From positions 482,887 to 546,886 of the forward strand of contig CAWIIO010000002.1 in NCBI GenBank assembly GCA_963836265.1: a stretch of 64,000 bases of DNA, in the 5' to 3' direction. Below the pieces are notes generated by a model. The model was given only the letters and a program-made list of their open reading frames with translations, ran no database searches and was not told the DNA's origin. The translations under genes were made by a program, and so were the position numbers. Shown here piece by piece: positions 35,892 to 46,131 of this stretch; position 1 is the stretch's first letter, and the number at the start of each line of letters is the position of its first letter. The stretch comes from CAIWHR01 sp963836265 (GTDB lineage Bacteria; Pseudomonadota; Gammaproteobacteria; Burkholderiales; Casimicrobiaceae).

Positions 35892-36755
35892 TCGGAGCTC
35901 GCCGAGCAGCGTGCGTCGCATCCAGTCGAGCGTCCGGTCTTCGACATCGTGTCGCCAACTTGCGGTCGAGAACGTGTGGTCGGCATCGCCGATCTCTTGC
36001 CGCTCGACGTTCGCACGGGCGAGGATGGCGTTCCAACGCGGATTGGAGCGCGCATATTCGACGAACTCCTTCGCAGTGAGATCGCGTTCGCTCAACACGA
36101 TGAGGATCGGTCCGGCGAACGTTTCTAATCCGTCCGCCATGCGTTCCCGAAAGCCTGTCGCTCCCGAATCGCTCGCTTTGTCTTTGCCTGCGCTTGCTGC
36201 GACGTTCTGCCCGAGTGACCGCGCCGCGCCGGCGACGTCCACGCCACCGCGCACGAGCTTGGTCCAGAATTCCTTTTCGAGCAGCCGCCGGCCGTAGTAG
36301 TGCTTCAGATACGTTGTCGCGATCGTCGTATCGGAGCGGACCCACGGGTTGAGAAGGGTCAATCCCGCGACTCGGACGTCGCGCGTCGCCTGCCAATACA
36401 TGAGCGCCGCGGAGGCCGCATCGCAGAGGCCCCACAGCACGACGCGTTGGACAGCGGGGCATTCAGCCACCAACGTGTCGATTGCCGCGCCAATGTCGCG
36501 ATCGACATCGTCGAACGGGCGAGCGGGTCCCGTCGCATCGCCCATGCCGCGATAATCGAACCGCAGGACCGGGATTCCTGCGGCGCCGAAGCGCCGTGCG
36601 AGCTGTACGAATTGGCGGTGGCTGCCTACCCGATACTGCGGTCCTCCGACGACGACGACCACACCTACGTCGCTCGCCGGTGCCGGTTCGGCCAGAACAC
36701 CAACGAGGCGCTCGCCGCAGCAGTCGAACGTCAGCGCTCGCTCGACATAGCTCAT
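35889..36755 (-). CDS. Exosortase A system-associated hydrolase 1
   Basis: A 288-residue alpha/beta-hydrolase fold protein (TIGR03100 type). Opening strand and oxyanion region: VVVVVGGPQYRVGSHRQFVQLARRF. Then VLRFDYRGMGDATG and the nucleophile elbow VLWGLCDAASAAL, where the usual GxSxG reads GLCDA, so Cys or Asp rather than Ser stands at the turn. A late His is present in GDADHTFST. The natural substrate is unknown; the gene always travels with exosortase A loci. Its start overlaps the end of hydrolase 2 (ATGA) and its stop overlaps the glycosyltransferase start. Confidence 0.87.
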   Translation of the reverse strand: MSYVERALTFDCCGERLVGVLAEPAPASDVGVVVVVGGPQYRVGSHRQFVQLARRFGAAGIPVLRFDYRGMGDATGPARPFDDVDRDIGAAIDTLVAECPAVQRVVLWGLCDAASAALMYWQATRDVRVAGLTLLNPWVRSDTTIATTYLKHYYGRRLLEKEFWTKLVRGGVDVAGAARSLGQNVAASAGKDKASDSGATGFRERMADGLETFAGPILIVLSERDLTAKEFVEYARSNPRWNAILARANVERQEIGDADHTFSTASWRHDVEDRTLDWMRRTLLGELR

Positions 36756-37598
36756 GTCGACCAATGCGCGACGGTCGCGAGGGTTGCTTCGACGAGAGCA
36801 CCGCATTCGGCGATTTCCTGCGTCTGCCAGAATGCGGGGCCGGTGACCGCCCTGGCGTCGACGCGATGGCCTGCTGCCTGCCACGCCTCGATCCGTGCGC
36901 GCGCGGAGGGCGACAGTTCGGCGGGCGCGCTCGCGCCGATTTCCAGCCATGCCACGCGCGCGGGCGTTCGTGGGGGCGCAAGCTCCGTGGCCTCGAGTCC
37001 GAGCGCCAATTCGGGAGAGAGCGGGTAGCCAGCGATCTCCAGTGGTTCACCGCGCGCGAGACGATCGCGCAGTTGTTCGGTGCCGGTCCGCTCGGGCGCC
37101 GGCGCGCCGAGGATCTGGCTCGTAACCTTCAGCCGGAGAAACTGCTGCAGCGACTGCTTGCCGGACACCGCCGGCTGCCACAACAGCAGCTCGGCGGTTT
37201 GTTCCATCCGCGTGGCTGCCTGACACGCGAGCAAGCATCCCGCACGCAGGCCCCAGAGCGATGGGCACCTGTCCCGCCTCATTGCGAAGCCAGGCCGCCG
37301 CGTCGACAATGTCGGCAACCCATTGGTCCCAGCTCGCCTCGCCGAAGTCGCCTTCGCTGTCACCACAGCCGAACAAGTCCGGCTGCAGCACCGTCCACCC
37401 GGCTTCTGCAAGAGCGCGCGACTGCAGCGCCGCCATTCGCCGTGACTTGTTCATTTCCTCGGCGAAGGGATGAACGTAGAGAATCGCTCCGCGCCTCTCC
37501 ACCTCGCGAGGGGGAATGTATCGGATGCAGCAACGGCGGCCCCGGCCCAGCGGCAGAAAGAACGCGTCTGGGATAAGCCACGGCGCTTCGGACCTCAG
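36752..37598 (-). CDS. Exosortase A system-associated hydrolase 2, frameshifted
   Basis: Alpha/beta-hydrolase of the TIGR03101 type. The N-terminal half reads AFFLPLGRG, GAILYVHPFAEEMNKSRR and VLQPDLFGCGDSEGDFGEASWDQW. Near 37257 the frame shifts and continues LWGLRAGCLLACQAA, then LLLWQPAVSGKQSLQQFLRLK and a roughly 100-residue C-terminal region. No ATG exists in the first frame; CTG 37598 overlaps the ACP stop, but a second indel near the start is also possible, so the 5' end is uncertain. The enzyme's substrate is unknown; its constant pairing with hydrolase 1 and ACP suggests acyl transfer or release. Confidence 0.82.
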
Positions 37599-37865
37599 GA
37601 AGCGAGCTTGGCATTCACGAAATCGACGAGCGTCCCGATCGTCGCGAACGTCGAGCCGTCGATCTCGTCGTCGGCGACGACGAATCCGAAGTGTTCCTCG
37701 AGCGAGGTGAGAAGCGTGGCCACGGCCATAGAATCGAGCTCGGGGATGCTCCCGAGCAGCGGTGTTTCGCGGCCGAAAGCCGCGGCACGGTTGCCGAGCT
37801 CGAGAACACGGCCGACGATGCGCAATCACGTCACGCTGCACGTCCAACGGTTGAGTCTCCCTCAT
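37595..37865 (-). CDS. Acyl carrier protein of the exosortase A locus, one apparent frameshift
   Basis: A carrier protein of about 90 residues. From ATG 37865 the frame reads MRETQPLDVQRDVIA; near 37820 one extra base shifts it to IVGRVLELGNRAAAFG. The phosphopantetheine site is Ser in IPELDSMAVATLL. The C-terminal helix ends DFVNAKLAS. It should carry the substrate activated by the AMP ligase at 38.9 kb. If the shift is real, TTG at 37825 could still give a 76-residue protein keeping the Ser motif. Confidence 0.82.
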
Positions 37866-38155
37866 GCGTTTCCGGGCGTCGCGCACCGATTCTCTTGCGA
37901 CTTCGATCGCCGCCCGCTCGGGCGCGGGGGCTGACGGCCGGAACGTATTATAAGTTCGCCGGTGCCCGGTCCCGGTCCGGATGAAAGGTAGACTTCAAAT
38001 ATGCTCGCCCAGCACGGCAAGACACGATGTCCAGTCACGCCGTCTGTGCGCAATTCCATCGGTGAGGCAAGGGTGGTGAGCTTGGTCTATTCAGCGATAC
38101 GGGAAAGCGTAGCCGCAAATCGGTTGGAGCAACGGCATTCTTTTCGCCTTCGGTC

Positions 38156-38794
38156 GTGGGCTACAGCGAGCAACGCGCGGTCGCTGCCGTCTTTTCAAGT
38201 ATTATTTCGTGGCGCAGCCGGTGCCCGACCCGGTGGCACCTGCACCAGCCGCGGGCCCCCCGGACGCAGATCTACCGGGCCTCCGGCACTGAAGGCATCG
38301 TGGGAACGTTTCCCCGTCCCGCGGATGTCATCGCGCGGCGTTTTGCCGACGGGGCGGCATGCTTCGTGGCGGAACGTGATGGAACCTTGATCGGTTTCAT
38401 CTGGATCAAACTGGAGCGATATGAAGAGGACGAAGTGCGTTGCGACTATCTGCTCAATTCGGCCGGGCGCCTGGCCTGGGATTTCGATGCCTGGGTCGCG
38501 CCCGAGTTCAGGATGACCCGGGCTTTCGTCCAACTCTGGGGGGTTGCGAACGAATATCTGCGCGAGTGTGGCTGTCGATGGTCAGCGAGCCGCATTTCCG
38601 CCTTCAATCCCGTTTCGCTCGCCGCACACCGCCGGTTGGGCGCGCGTCGCCTCCATACCGGATTCTTTCTTGTGGCCGGATCTGCACAGCTGGCGTTGTT
38701 TTCCTGCCGTCCCTATGTGCATTTCGGCATCGGCGCACGCAGTCGGCCAAAATTGATGCTTCGTCCACCCGAAACATCGCAGGCGAGCATTTAA
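38156..38794 (+). CDS. GNAT-family acyltransferase of the exosortase A locus, N terminus unclear
   Basis: The C-terminal part is a clear GNAT-type fold: ARRFADGAACFVAERDGTLIGFIWIKL, then WDFDAWVAPEFRMTRAFVQLW and SRISAFNPVSLAAHRRLGARRLHTG. The first third is disturbed: between 38190 and 38270 another frame reads LFKYYFVAQPVPDPVAP and stops near 38290, so one or two indels are present and the true start is uncertain. It is the first gene of the plus-strand unit and lies opposite the ACP gene, from which it is separated by 290 bases that must hold a divergent promoter. Confidence 0.7.
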   Translation: MGYSEQRAVAAVFSSIISWRSRCPTRWHLHQPRAPRTQIYRASGTEGIVGTFPRPADVIARRFADGAACFVAERDGTLIGFIWIKLERYEEDEVRCDYLLNSAGRLAWDFDAWVAPEFRMTRAFVQLWGVANEYLRECGCRWSASRISAFNPVSLAAHRRLGARRLHTGFFLVAGSAQLALFSCRPYVHFGIGARSRPKLMLRPPETSQASI

Positions 38795-38873
38795 CGCCCG
38801 AGGCGAAAACACCCAAGCCTTTTCCTCTGTTTTTGGGGTCGCGATGCCGGGCGAATCGTGCAGGCGCAGAGCC

Positions 38874-40460
38874 ATGATCGAATCGACGCTGCTTCATGAA
38901 CTGATCGAGACCTCGGCCCACCGAGCAGGGGATCGGATTGCGCTGACCGCCGGCCGCGAATCGCACGACTATCGAGCGCTGCGCGACGCGATATCGGCGT
39001 TTGCGTCCGGGCTCCTTTCGCTGGGCCTCGCGAAATCGGATCGTGTCGGCGTCTATCTCGACAAGCGCGTCGAGACGGTCGTGGCCATGTTCGGCGCGGC
39101 GGCCGCCGGCGGCGCATTCGTGCCGCTCAATCCGCTCCTCAAGCCGGCGCAGGTCGCCTACATCCTGCGCGACTGCAACGTGCGGGTGCTGGTCACGTCG
39201 CCCGAGCGCCTCGCGCTGCTGCGACGAGTCGCTCGCCGAGTGCCCGGACTCTGCGCCACGTCGTCGTGACCGAAGCGCAGACGCCAGCCGCCTCCCGCGC
39301 CGGGATTGCGGTGCATCGCTGGCACGCGATGATGAACGCCGAGCCGCATCGCCGGCCATCGCGTGATCGACACCGACATGGCGGCGATCCTGTACACGTC
39401 GGGCAGCACCGGCCGGCCCAAGGGCGTCGTGCTGTCGCATCGGAACATGGTTGCCGGCGCGAAGAGCGTCGCGTCCTACCTCGAGAACACGCCGGACGAC
39501 ACGCTGCTCGCCGCCTTGCCGCTGTCGTTCGACGCCGGGTTCAGCCAGCTCACGACGGCATTCCACGCGGGCGCGCGCGTCGTGCTGATCAACTATCTGC
39601 TGCCCAAGGACGTGATCAACGCGCTGGTGCGCGAGCGGGTCACCGGGCTGACCGCCGTGCCGCCGCTCTACATTCAGCTCACGCAGCTCGACTGGCCGGA
39701 GTCGATCGCCGAGCATCTGCGCTACTTTGCCAACACCGGCGGACGGATGCCGCTGGAGACGCTGAAGGCCCTGCGCGCGCGGCTGCCGAAGTCGCGGCCC
39801 TTCCTGATGTACGGCCTGACCGAGGCCTTCCGCTCGACGTACCTGCCGCCCGAGGAGGTCGATCGCCGCCCCGATTCGATCGGCAAGGCGATTCCCAACG
39901 CCGAGATCCTGGTGCTGCGCGAGGACGGCACGCGCTGCGCGCCCGACGAGCCGGGCGAGCTCGTGCACCGCGGGGCGCTGGTCGGCATGGGCTACTGGAA
40001 CGATCCGGAAAAGACCGCCGAGCGCTACAAGCCGCTGCCCGGGCGCGAGGCGGGGCTCGTGCTGCCCGAGATCGCCGTGTTTTCGGGCGACACCGTGCGC
40101 ATGGACGAGGAGGGCTTCCTCTATTTCATCGGCCGCCGCGACGAGATGATCAAGACTTCGGGCTACCGGGTGAGCCCGACCGAGATCGAGGAAGTGCTCT
40201 ACGGCACGCAGCTCGTCGGCGAGGCCGCCGCGTTCGGCGTGTCGCATCCGAGCCTGGGCCAGGGCATCGTGGCCGTGGTGACGCCCGAAGGACGCTGCGG
40301 CGATCGACGAGCCGGCGCTGATCGCCGCGTGCCGCGAGCGCCTGCCCGCGTTCATGGTGCCGGCGAAGATCGACGTCCGCCAGGACCGCTGCCACGCAAT
40401 CCGAACGGCAAGATCGACCGCAAGTCTCTGAGCGTGGAATTCGGCGATGCATTCGAGTGA
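38874..40460 (+). CDS. Acyl-CoA ligase (AMP-forming), exosortase A system-associated, several frameshifts
   Basis: An ANL-superfamily ligase of about 525 residues (TIGR03098 type) expected to adenylate a carboxylic acid and load it on the ACP. ATG 38874 begins MIESTLLHELIETSAHRAGD. Core motifs: ILYTSGSTGRPKGVVLSH (P-loop), MYGLTEAF and SGDTVRMDEEGFLYFIGRRDEMIKTSGYRVSP (hinge and A8). The C-terminal NPNGKIDRKSL holds the catalytic Lys. Breaks in frame occur near 39235, 39350, 40295 and 40385; in each case another frame carries on the protein. The substrate is not known. Confidence 0.85.
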
Positions 40461-40540
40461 CTCGAACGACCCGCGACAGCGATCGAGCGGATTCCGATGA
40501 GCGTCTGCGGTCCGCTCTGAGCCTGTAGAATTCGCGTGTG

Positions 40541-41823
40541 ATGACAACGCAAGACCCGGCGCTACGCCCCACTGCCGCCGACCCGGTCGCACCACCGGCT
40601 GCGCCCATGCATGCCCGGATGTCCCACTGGCCGGTCGTCGACGACTGCCTGGTCGTCGGCGGCATGCCGCTCACTCGCCTCGCGCAGCGCGTCGGGCGCA
40701 CGCCTTTCTACGCCTACGATCGGCGCCTGATCACCGAACGCGTCGGGCTATTGCGCCAGCATCTGCCGTCCGCCATCAAGCTCCACTACGCGATGAAGGC
40801 CAATCCGATGCCGGCGCTGGTCGGCCACGTCGCGCAGCTGGTCGACGGGCTGGACGTCGCATCGGGCGGCGAGCTCAAGGTCGCGCTCGATGCGGGAGCG
40901 GACGCGCGCGAAGATCAGCTTCGCCGGGCCGGGCAAGAGCGAAGCCGAGCTCGCGCAGGCGGTGGCCGCCGGCATCCTCCTCAACGTCGAGTCGATGCGC
41001 GAGATCGAAGCGCTGGCCCGGCTGTCGCGCGAGATGTGCGCGGGCGCGCGTCGCCGTGCGCGTCAATCCGGATTTCGAGCTCAAGCTCTCCGGGATGAAG
41101 ATGGGCGGCGGGCCGAAGCAGTTCGGCATCGACGCGGAGGCCGTCCCCGAAGCGCTCGCCGCGATCGGGCGCCTCGGGCTCGCCTTCGAAGGTTTCCACA
41201 TCTTCAGCGGATCGCAGAACCTGAAGTCGCCGGCCATCTGCGAGTCGCAGCAGAAGACGATCGAGCTGGCGATCCGGCTTGCCGGGTCGGCGCCAGGCGC
41301 CGGTGCGCGTGCTGAACATCGGCGGCGGCTTCGGCATCCCGTATTTTCCGGGCGAAGAGCCGCTCGACCTCGCGCCGATCGGGGAGAACCTGCACGAAGT
41401 CGCGCAGCGCGCAAGGGCGTCGCTGCCGGAGCGCACCTCGTCCTCGAGCTCGGTCGGTACATCGTAGGCGAGGCGGGGATCTACGTCTGCCGCGTCGTCG
41501 ATCGCAAGGTCTCGCGCGGACAGGTCTTCCTGGTCACCGACGGCGGGCTGCATCATCACCTCGCGGCGTCCGGAAACTTCGGCCAGGTCGTCCGCAAGAA
41601 CTATCCGGTCGCGATCGGCAACAAGGTCAATGGCTCGCGCCGCGAGGCGGCATCCGTCGTCGGCCCGCTGTGCACGCCGCTCGATCTGCTCGCGGACCGG
41701 ATGGACCTCGCCGAGGCGCATCCGGGCGATCTGGTCGTCGTGTTCCAGTCGGGCGCCTACGGCGCGACGGCGAGTCCGCAGGGCTTCCTCAGTCACCCCT
41801 CGCCAGTTGAAATCCTCGCCTGA
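40541..41823 (+). CDS. PLP-dependent decarboxylase, exosortase A system-associated, several frameshifts
   Basis: A fold-type III (ornithine/diaminopimelate decarboxylase-like) enzyme, TIGR03099 type. The PLP Lys is in LHYAMKANPMPAL. Further motifs: GLDVASGGELKVAL, ISFAGPGKSEAELAQAV, RVNPDFELK, GFHIFSGSQNL, NIGGGFGIPYF (phosphate-binding), LELGRYIVGEAGIYV and GPLCTPLDLLAD. The frame changes near 40905, 41045, 41290 and 41425, each time resumed in another frame. Start: ATG 40541, with GTG 40538 as an alternative. It may decarboxylate an amino acid bound to the ACP loaded by the neighbouring ligase; that coupling is inferred. Confidence 0.85.
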
Positions 41824-42053
41824 AGGCCTTCGACCGGGATTCGCGAAATTGAGCGACGAACGCCAGGTGATTGTTGTCGTGCCCGCGAACACGGGGACGG
41901 GGGGCGCTTGGTGCGGGATGCCGCTCGTGTGCAAGCGGGCAAAATGGTTGGTCCGTCGGGCGTTCCTCGATGCCGAATTTGAGGGCGGTTGCCGCCGGCG
42001 ACGGGTAATTGGCCGCTTGGACGGCAGCGTTCTCGCGCCGGACCGATAGAAGA

Positions 42054-43907
42054 ATGACTGCGCTGTGCGGTTGGGTTGGGCCGTTATCGCCGCCAGAAAG
42101 GGCGGCGGCGACGCTTGCGCAGATCGGCGGCAACGTCGCTGCGCACCGGTGTTCTGATGCGTTTCGTTTTCTTGGCAGCTTCTGCGGGGTTGTTGCCTTA
42201 GGGAAGGGGATTGAAGGCTATCAGAACGGCGAGGCATCCGTGGTGCTTGCGGGTCGTCCGCGCTGGTGTGGCGCTCGTTCATCCGCTACAGATGGCTGGA
42301 TCGCGCAGCGTGTGCTGGATGGCTATCGTGCGTCGGGGGTCGATGTCCTGCGATCACTCGGCGGCACGTTTTCATTGGCATTGATGCTAGACGGCGGCCG
42401 GACGACACTTCTCGCTGTCGACCGGATGGGCGTCGCTCCCCTCACCTATCGCCCCACTGCGGGCGGGCTCGTTTTCGGCTCATCGGCAGACCTCGTGAAT
42501 TCTTGTCTTGATGCCGCGCCGGAAGTCGACCTTCAGAGTCTTTTCAATTATGTCTTTTTGCACATGGTCCCAGGGCCGTCGACGATATTCCGTGGCCAGT
42601 TTCGAATTCCTCCGGGCGGCTTTGTCCACCTAAAAGGCACAAGATTCGCAACAGGCAAGTACTGGCAGATGAAGTACGAAGAGAGCGCCACGTATGATCT
42701 GCAGGAGCTGAAAGCTCAATTCCGCACTCTGCTCGAACGTAGCGTCGGAGACCTGATTAACGGGGGCCATGTCGGCACGTTCCTGAGCGGAGGAACGGAC
42801 AGTTCTACAGTTACTGGCGTGCTCGCCAAAGTCACTGGTGAACCCGTGCGCTCGTATTCCATCGGTTTCAACGCTCCCGGGTACGACGAGATCGAATATG
42901 CACGCATCGCAGCGCGGCGTTTTGCAGCTGTCCATCGCGAATATTACGTGACTCCAGAAGATGTAGTCGCGGTTGCCCCTCGCCTAGCGAGATTCTGCGA
43001 CCAACCATTTGGTAATGCGTCCGCAGTGCCGACCTATTACTGCGCAGAACTCGCAAAGGCCGATGGGATCAATTTGCTGCTCGGTGGTGACGGTGGCGAT
43101 GAGCTATTCGGGGGAAATAAGCGATACGCGACGCAGGCGATATTTTCCTGGTATGGACGCTTGCCGATCATTCTGCGAAAGGGCTTGGTCGAGCCTATCC
43201 TGTTCGGCGTCCCCGGGGCTGACCGCGTCGCCTTGTTTCGCAAGGCGCGGCGCTACGTGTCGCTCGCGTCGATGCCCATGCCGGAACGATTGCATGCATA
43301 CAACATGCTGCGGAAGAACCCCCCGGCCTCGGTCTTTTCGGACGAATTCCTCGAGCGCGTCGATACGGCGGTCCCAATGGATCTCATGCAGAGCGTATAC
43401 CAGGCGGCCGATGCGCACGATCAGCTCAATCGCATGTTGGCGCTGGACTTGCAATTCACGCTCGCTGACAACGACTTGTACAAAGTCAACAAGATGTGCG
43501 AACTGGTAGGATTGGATGTGGCATACCCAATGTTGAGTGATGAGCTTGTGGCATTCTCCGCCAGACTGCCGGCGCACCTTAAACTCAGAGGAACGAAGTT
43601 GCGCTATTTCTTCAAGGAAGCCCTAAGGGATTTCCTGCCTGCTGAAATCGTTTCGAAGCACAAACACGGCTTTGGGCTGCCAATCGGCATCTGGATGGAG
43701 TCGCACGTACCTCTCAGAGAGCTGGTAGGCGACGCCGTGCGGGCGCTTGGGTCGCGTGGTGTCGTGCGGCGTGCGTTTATCAATCGGATCATGTCGGAGC
43801 TTCTCCAGGGTCACGCGACGTATTGGGGCAGCGAGATATCGGCGCTTTCACAGCTTGAGCTTTGGCTGCAAACACATGGCTGGGCTCCTGGACAGCCACT
43901 TTTATGA
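42054..43907 (+). CDS. Asparagine synthase-like amidotransferase
   Basis: A 617-residue protein with an N-terminal class II glutaminase-like domain (about 1-180) and a C-terminal synthetase domain. The ATP pyrophosphatase loop is FLSGGTDSSTV, followed by YSIGFNAPGYDEIEYARIAARRF and LLGGDGGDELFGG. The usual N-terminal nucleophile must be Cys2, but here the protein begins MTALCGWVG, putting Cys at position 5, so the glutaminase may be inactive or the start is elsewhere. Related proteins in exosortase clusters (amidotransferase 1 type) probably amidate a uronic acid of the polymer. Its stop overlaps the next start (ATGA). Confidence 0.87.
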   Translation: MTALCGWVGPLSPPERAAATLAQIGGNVAAHRCSDAFRFLGSFCGVVALGKGIEGYQNGEASVVLAGRPRWCGARSSATDGWIAQRVLDGYRASGVDVLRSLGGTFSLALMLDGGRTTLLAVDRMGVAPLTYRPTAGGLVFGSSADLVNSCLDAAPEVDLQSLFNYVFLHMVPGPSTIFRGQFRIPPGGFVHLKGTRFATGKYWQMKYEESATYDLQELKAQFRTLLERSVGDLINGGHVGTFLSGGTDSSTVTGVLAKVTGEPVRSYSIGFNAPGYDEIEYARIAARRFAAVHREYYVTPEDVVAVAPRLARFCDQPFGNASAVPTYYCAELAKADGINLLLGGDGGDELFGGNKRYATQAIFSWYGRLPIILRKGLVEPILFGVPGADRVALFRKARRYVSLASMPMPERLHAYNMLRKNPPASVFSDEFLERVDTAVPMDLMQSVYQAADAHDQLNRMLALDLQFTLADNDLYKVNKMCELVGLDVAYPMLSDELVAFSARLPAHLKLRGTKLRYFFKEALRDFLPAEIVSKHKHGFGLPIGIWMESHVPLRELVGDAVRALGSRGVVRRAFINRIMSELLQGHATYWGSEISALSQLELWLQTHGWAPGQPLL

Positions 43908-44910
43908 CCATTCAGGTGGCAATTACGATCGATGTGGAATTTACGATCGGAGGAGCGTTCGGGAACCCGCAGCGTAGAGAGCCTATTGGTCCGGCGAGCG
44001 TCGAGTGCAGGATCGATGAAGAGGGTGCGGGCCTGAATTTCATTTTGGAAACGCTTGAGTTCTACGGAATGCGTGGGGTGTTTTTTGTGGAGGCCCTCAA
44101 CACGTTCTATTTTGGGGACGCCCCCATGGGCGCCATTGCGCAAAAGATCCATTTTCGAGGTCACGATGTGCAGTTTCATGCGCACCCGTGCTGGACCGTG
44201 TTCCTCGACAGCGATTGGCGGGATCGCGAACCGCTGCTCCTCCTTGTGACTCGTTCGCGGAGTTGGGTACTGCGGCGATGGGCCGGCTTCTCGAGGCCGG
44301 TTTGAGCGTCTTTTGTCGGTGGGGATTGCCTTCACCGTGTGCGTTCCGCGCCGGCAATCTTCAGGTCGACAAACGAATTTATCCTTTGCTTGAAAGATAC
44401 GGGATTCCGCTAGCATCGAACATCGGTCTCGGTGCCTATCAACCAATCGATCCAGAGCTGTGCCTCGCCGGGGGACGGCACTGGATTGGCCGCACGCTGG
44501 AGATTCCAGTTTCGTCATATATGGATGTTCATCTGCCAGGAATTCGAAGATGGAAGACGTTCACAGTGATCGGCACCGGTGGTTTGGAGGCCAGACAATG
44601 GCTTAATCATGCTGCAGAATCCAGAGTGAGCCCCATCATCATACTCACTCATCCGGGTGAATTTGTGCACCGGCGTGACGAGAATTACGCAACGCTTCGA
44701 CGTAACGACCTGGCCAGAGACCGGCTTCACGAACTGTGCAGCTTCCTCACTGCTTACCCACGCGAATTTGAAGTCGTCACCTTTGCGGACAGCGTTTTCG
44801 GTTGGACGGCAGAGCGTGGGACAGAGAATCCACAGTGGCGCGCGTCGGCATGGGCCCGAGCCCTACGCATCATCGAAAACCGGGCAGCTCGATCTGGCCG
44901 CGTGGCGTGA
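43904..44910 (+). CDS. Polysaccharide deacetylase-like protein, one apparent frameshift
   Basis: From ATG 43904 the protein starts MTIQVAITIDVEFTIGG, with the catalytic Asp-type motif TIDVE. It continues GMRGVFFVEALNTFYFG and HDVQFHAHPCW, the metal-binding His pair. Near 44245 the frame shifts and the rest follows: FAELGTAAMGRLLEAG, AFRAGNLQVDKRIYPLLERYGI and IIILTHPGEFVHR. About 335 residues in all. It fits the NodB-like deacetylases of exopolysaccharide loci that remove N-acetyl groups from the polymer or precursor. Confidence 0.8.
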
Positions 44911-44925
44911 GACTGCGACGAATCC

Positions 44926-46128
44926 ATGGGCCAACTGGTGTGGGAACGGGCTGACCTGCACGATCCAATGGCGCAGCAAGCTCTGGCCAAAGGCATTGCC
45001 AGTATCAATTCGGTTAGTGGCGAGTTCGGCCTGTTTCACGACCTTCGCTGGCTACTCGAAGCCGAGGGCAGGAATCCCGATGACGTGCAGGTATACGTTT
45101 GTCGCGCAGCGACTGGCTTGCGCGCGTACGCACCGTTTGTGGTCCAGCCCTGGTTCATGCGCTTTCGGCTTGGGGAACTAACGCTCTTCGCCCACGTGTT
45201 CGAGCGGCTCCATATAAACGGCGGCCCTATCATTGCAACGACGGAGCAGACGGAGGGGCATGCCGAGCTTGTAGCAGACTTGCTTGGCCGGCTGAGGCCT
45301 ATTCTGACGCGCCGGCAGGTAATCTATCTCGAGGGCGTTCCCCTGGGCGGCGCGGTCGAGATCGCGATTGCCCGCGAATCGACGCGACGGCTGTACAAGG
45401 TCATCGAGCCAACTCCCCGCTATGAGCGCAGGCTAATACGTCTTCCCTCGAGCCTTGAGGAGTACCTGCGTTCGCTCAAGGCGCAGACCCGCCAGAATCT
45501 TGGAAACACTCGGCGGAGACTCGAAAAGCATGTAATGGGAAATTTGAGCCTCACGCGCTGTTCCGACGTCGATCAGATCCCGGATTTCGTGCGCCGAGCC
45601 GTCGCCATATCGAGAAAGACCTATCAGTGGCATCTGCTCGGTCTTGGCCTACGAAACGCGGACGAACTAACACAAACGCTGACTGTCATGGCGCGTCATG
45701 GCTGGACACGATGCTACCTACTGGAATGCAATGGTGTTGCAACGGCATTCATGGTCGGCTACTTGTACGCGGGAACCTACTATTACGTCGATGTCGGCTT
45801 CGACCCAGAATGGGAGAAATGGTCGGTAGGCACCGTGCTTCATCTGGAAGTGCTGCGCGACTTAATGGAGGGCGGCGGGAGGGCACAATCATTCGATTTT
45901 TCATCTGGCTCTGGCATTCACAAGAAGCGGTTCAGCAATGAATCCCGCACCGAAGCCAACTACTTACTGGTTCCCCGAGGCGCTCGCAACAATATTCTCA
46001 TTGCAGCTTTTATCGGCATGAATGCGTTGTCAGCGGCCGCAGTGGGGCTACTTGACCGGCTGCGTCTAAAGGCAGCCATTAAGGGATTTGTCCGTCGGTA
46101 TGGGACCAATAAAGCTTCTAACGATTGA
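44926..46128 (+). CDS. GNAT/FemAB-like acyltransferase (CelD type)
   Basis: A 400-residue soluble protein with the double-GNAT layout of the Acetyltransf_6/FemAB group. The C-terminal GNAT domain has YLLECNGVATAFMVGYLYAGTYYYVDVGFDPEWEKWSVG and SFDFSSGSGIHKKRFSNESR. These proteins are frequent in exopolysaccharide loci (including exosortase A loci) and probably acylate a sugar or transfer an aminoacyl group. ATG 44926 is used; it lies 15 bases after the deacetylase stop and is in the same transcription unit as the next acyltransferase. Confidence 0.8.
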   Translation: MGQLVWERADLHDPMAQQALAKGIASINSVSGEFGLFHDLRWLLEAEGRNPDDVQVYVCRAATGLRAYAPFVVQPWFMRFRLGELTLFAHVFERLHINGGPIIATTEQTEGHAELVADLLGRLRPILTRRQVIYLEGVPLGGAVEIAIARESTRRLYKVIEPTPRYERRLIRLPSSLEEYLRSLKAQTRQNLGNTRRRLEKHVMGNLSLTRCSDVDQIPDFVRRAVAISRKTYQWHLLGLGLRNADELTQTLTVMARHGWTRCYLLECNGVATAFMVGYLYAGTYYYVDVGFDPEWEKWSVGTVLHLEVLRDLMEGGGRAQSFDFSSGSGIHKKRFSNESRTEANYLLVPRGARNNILIAAFIGMNALSAAAVGLLDRLRLKAAIKGFVRRYGTNKASND

Positions 46129-46131
46129 CGC

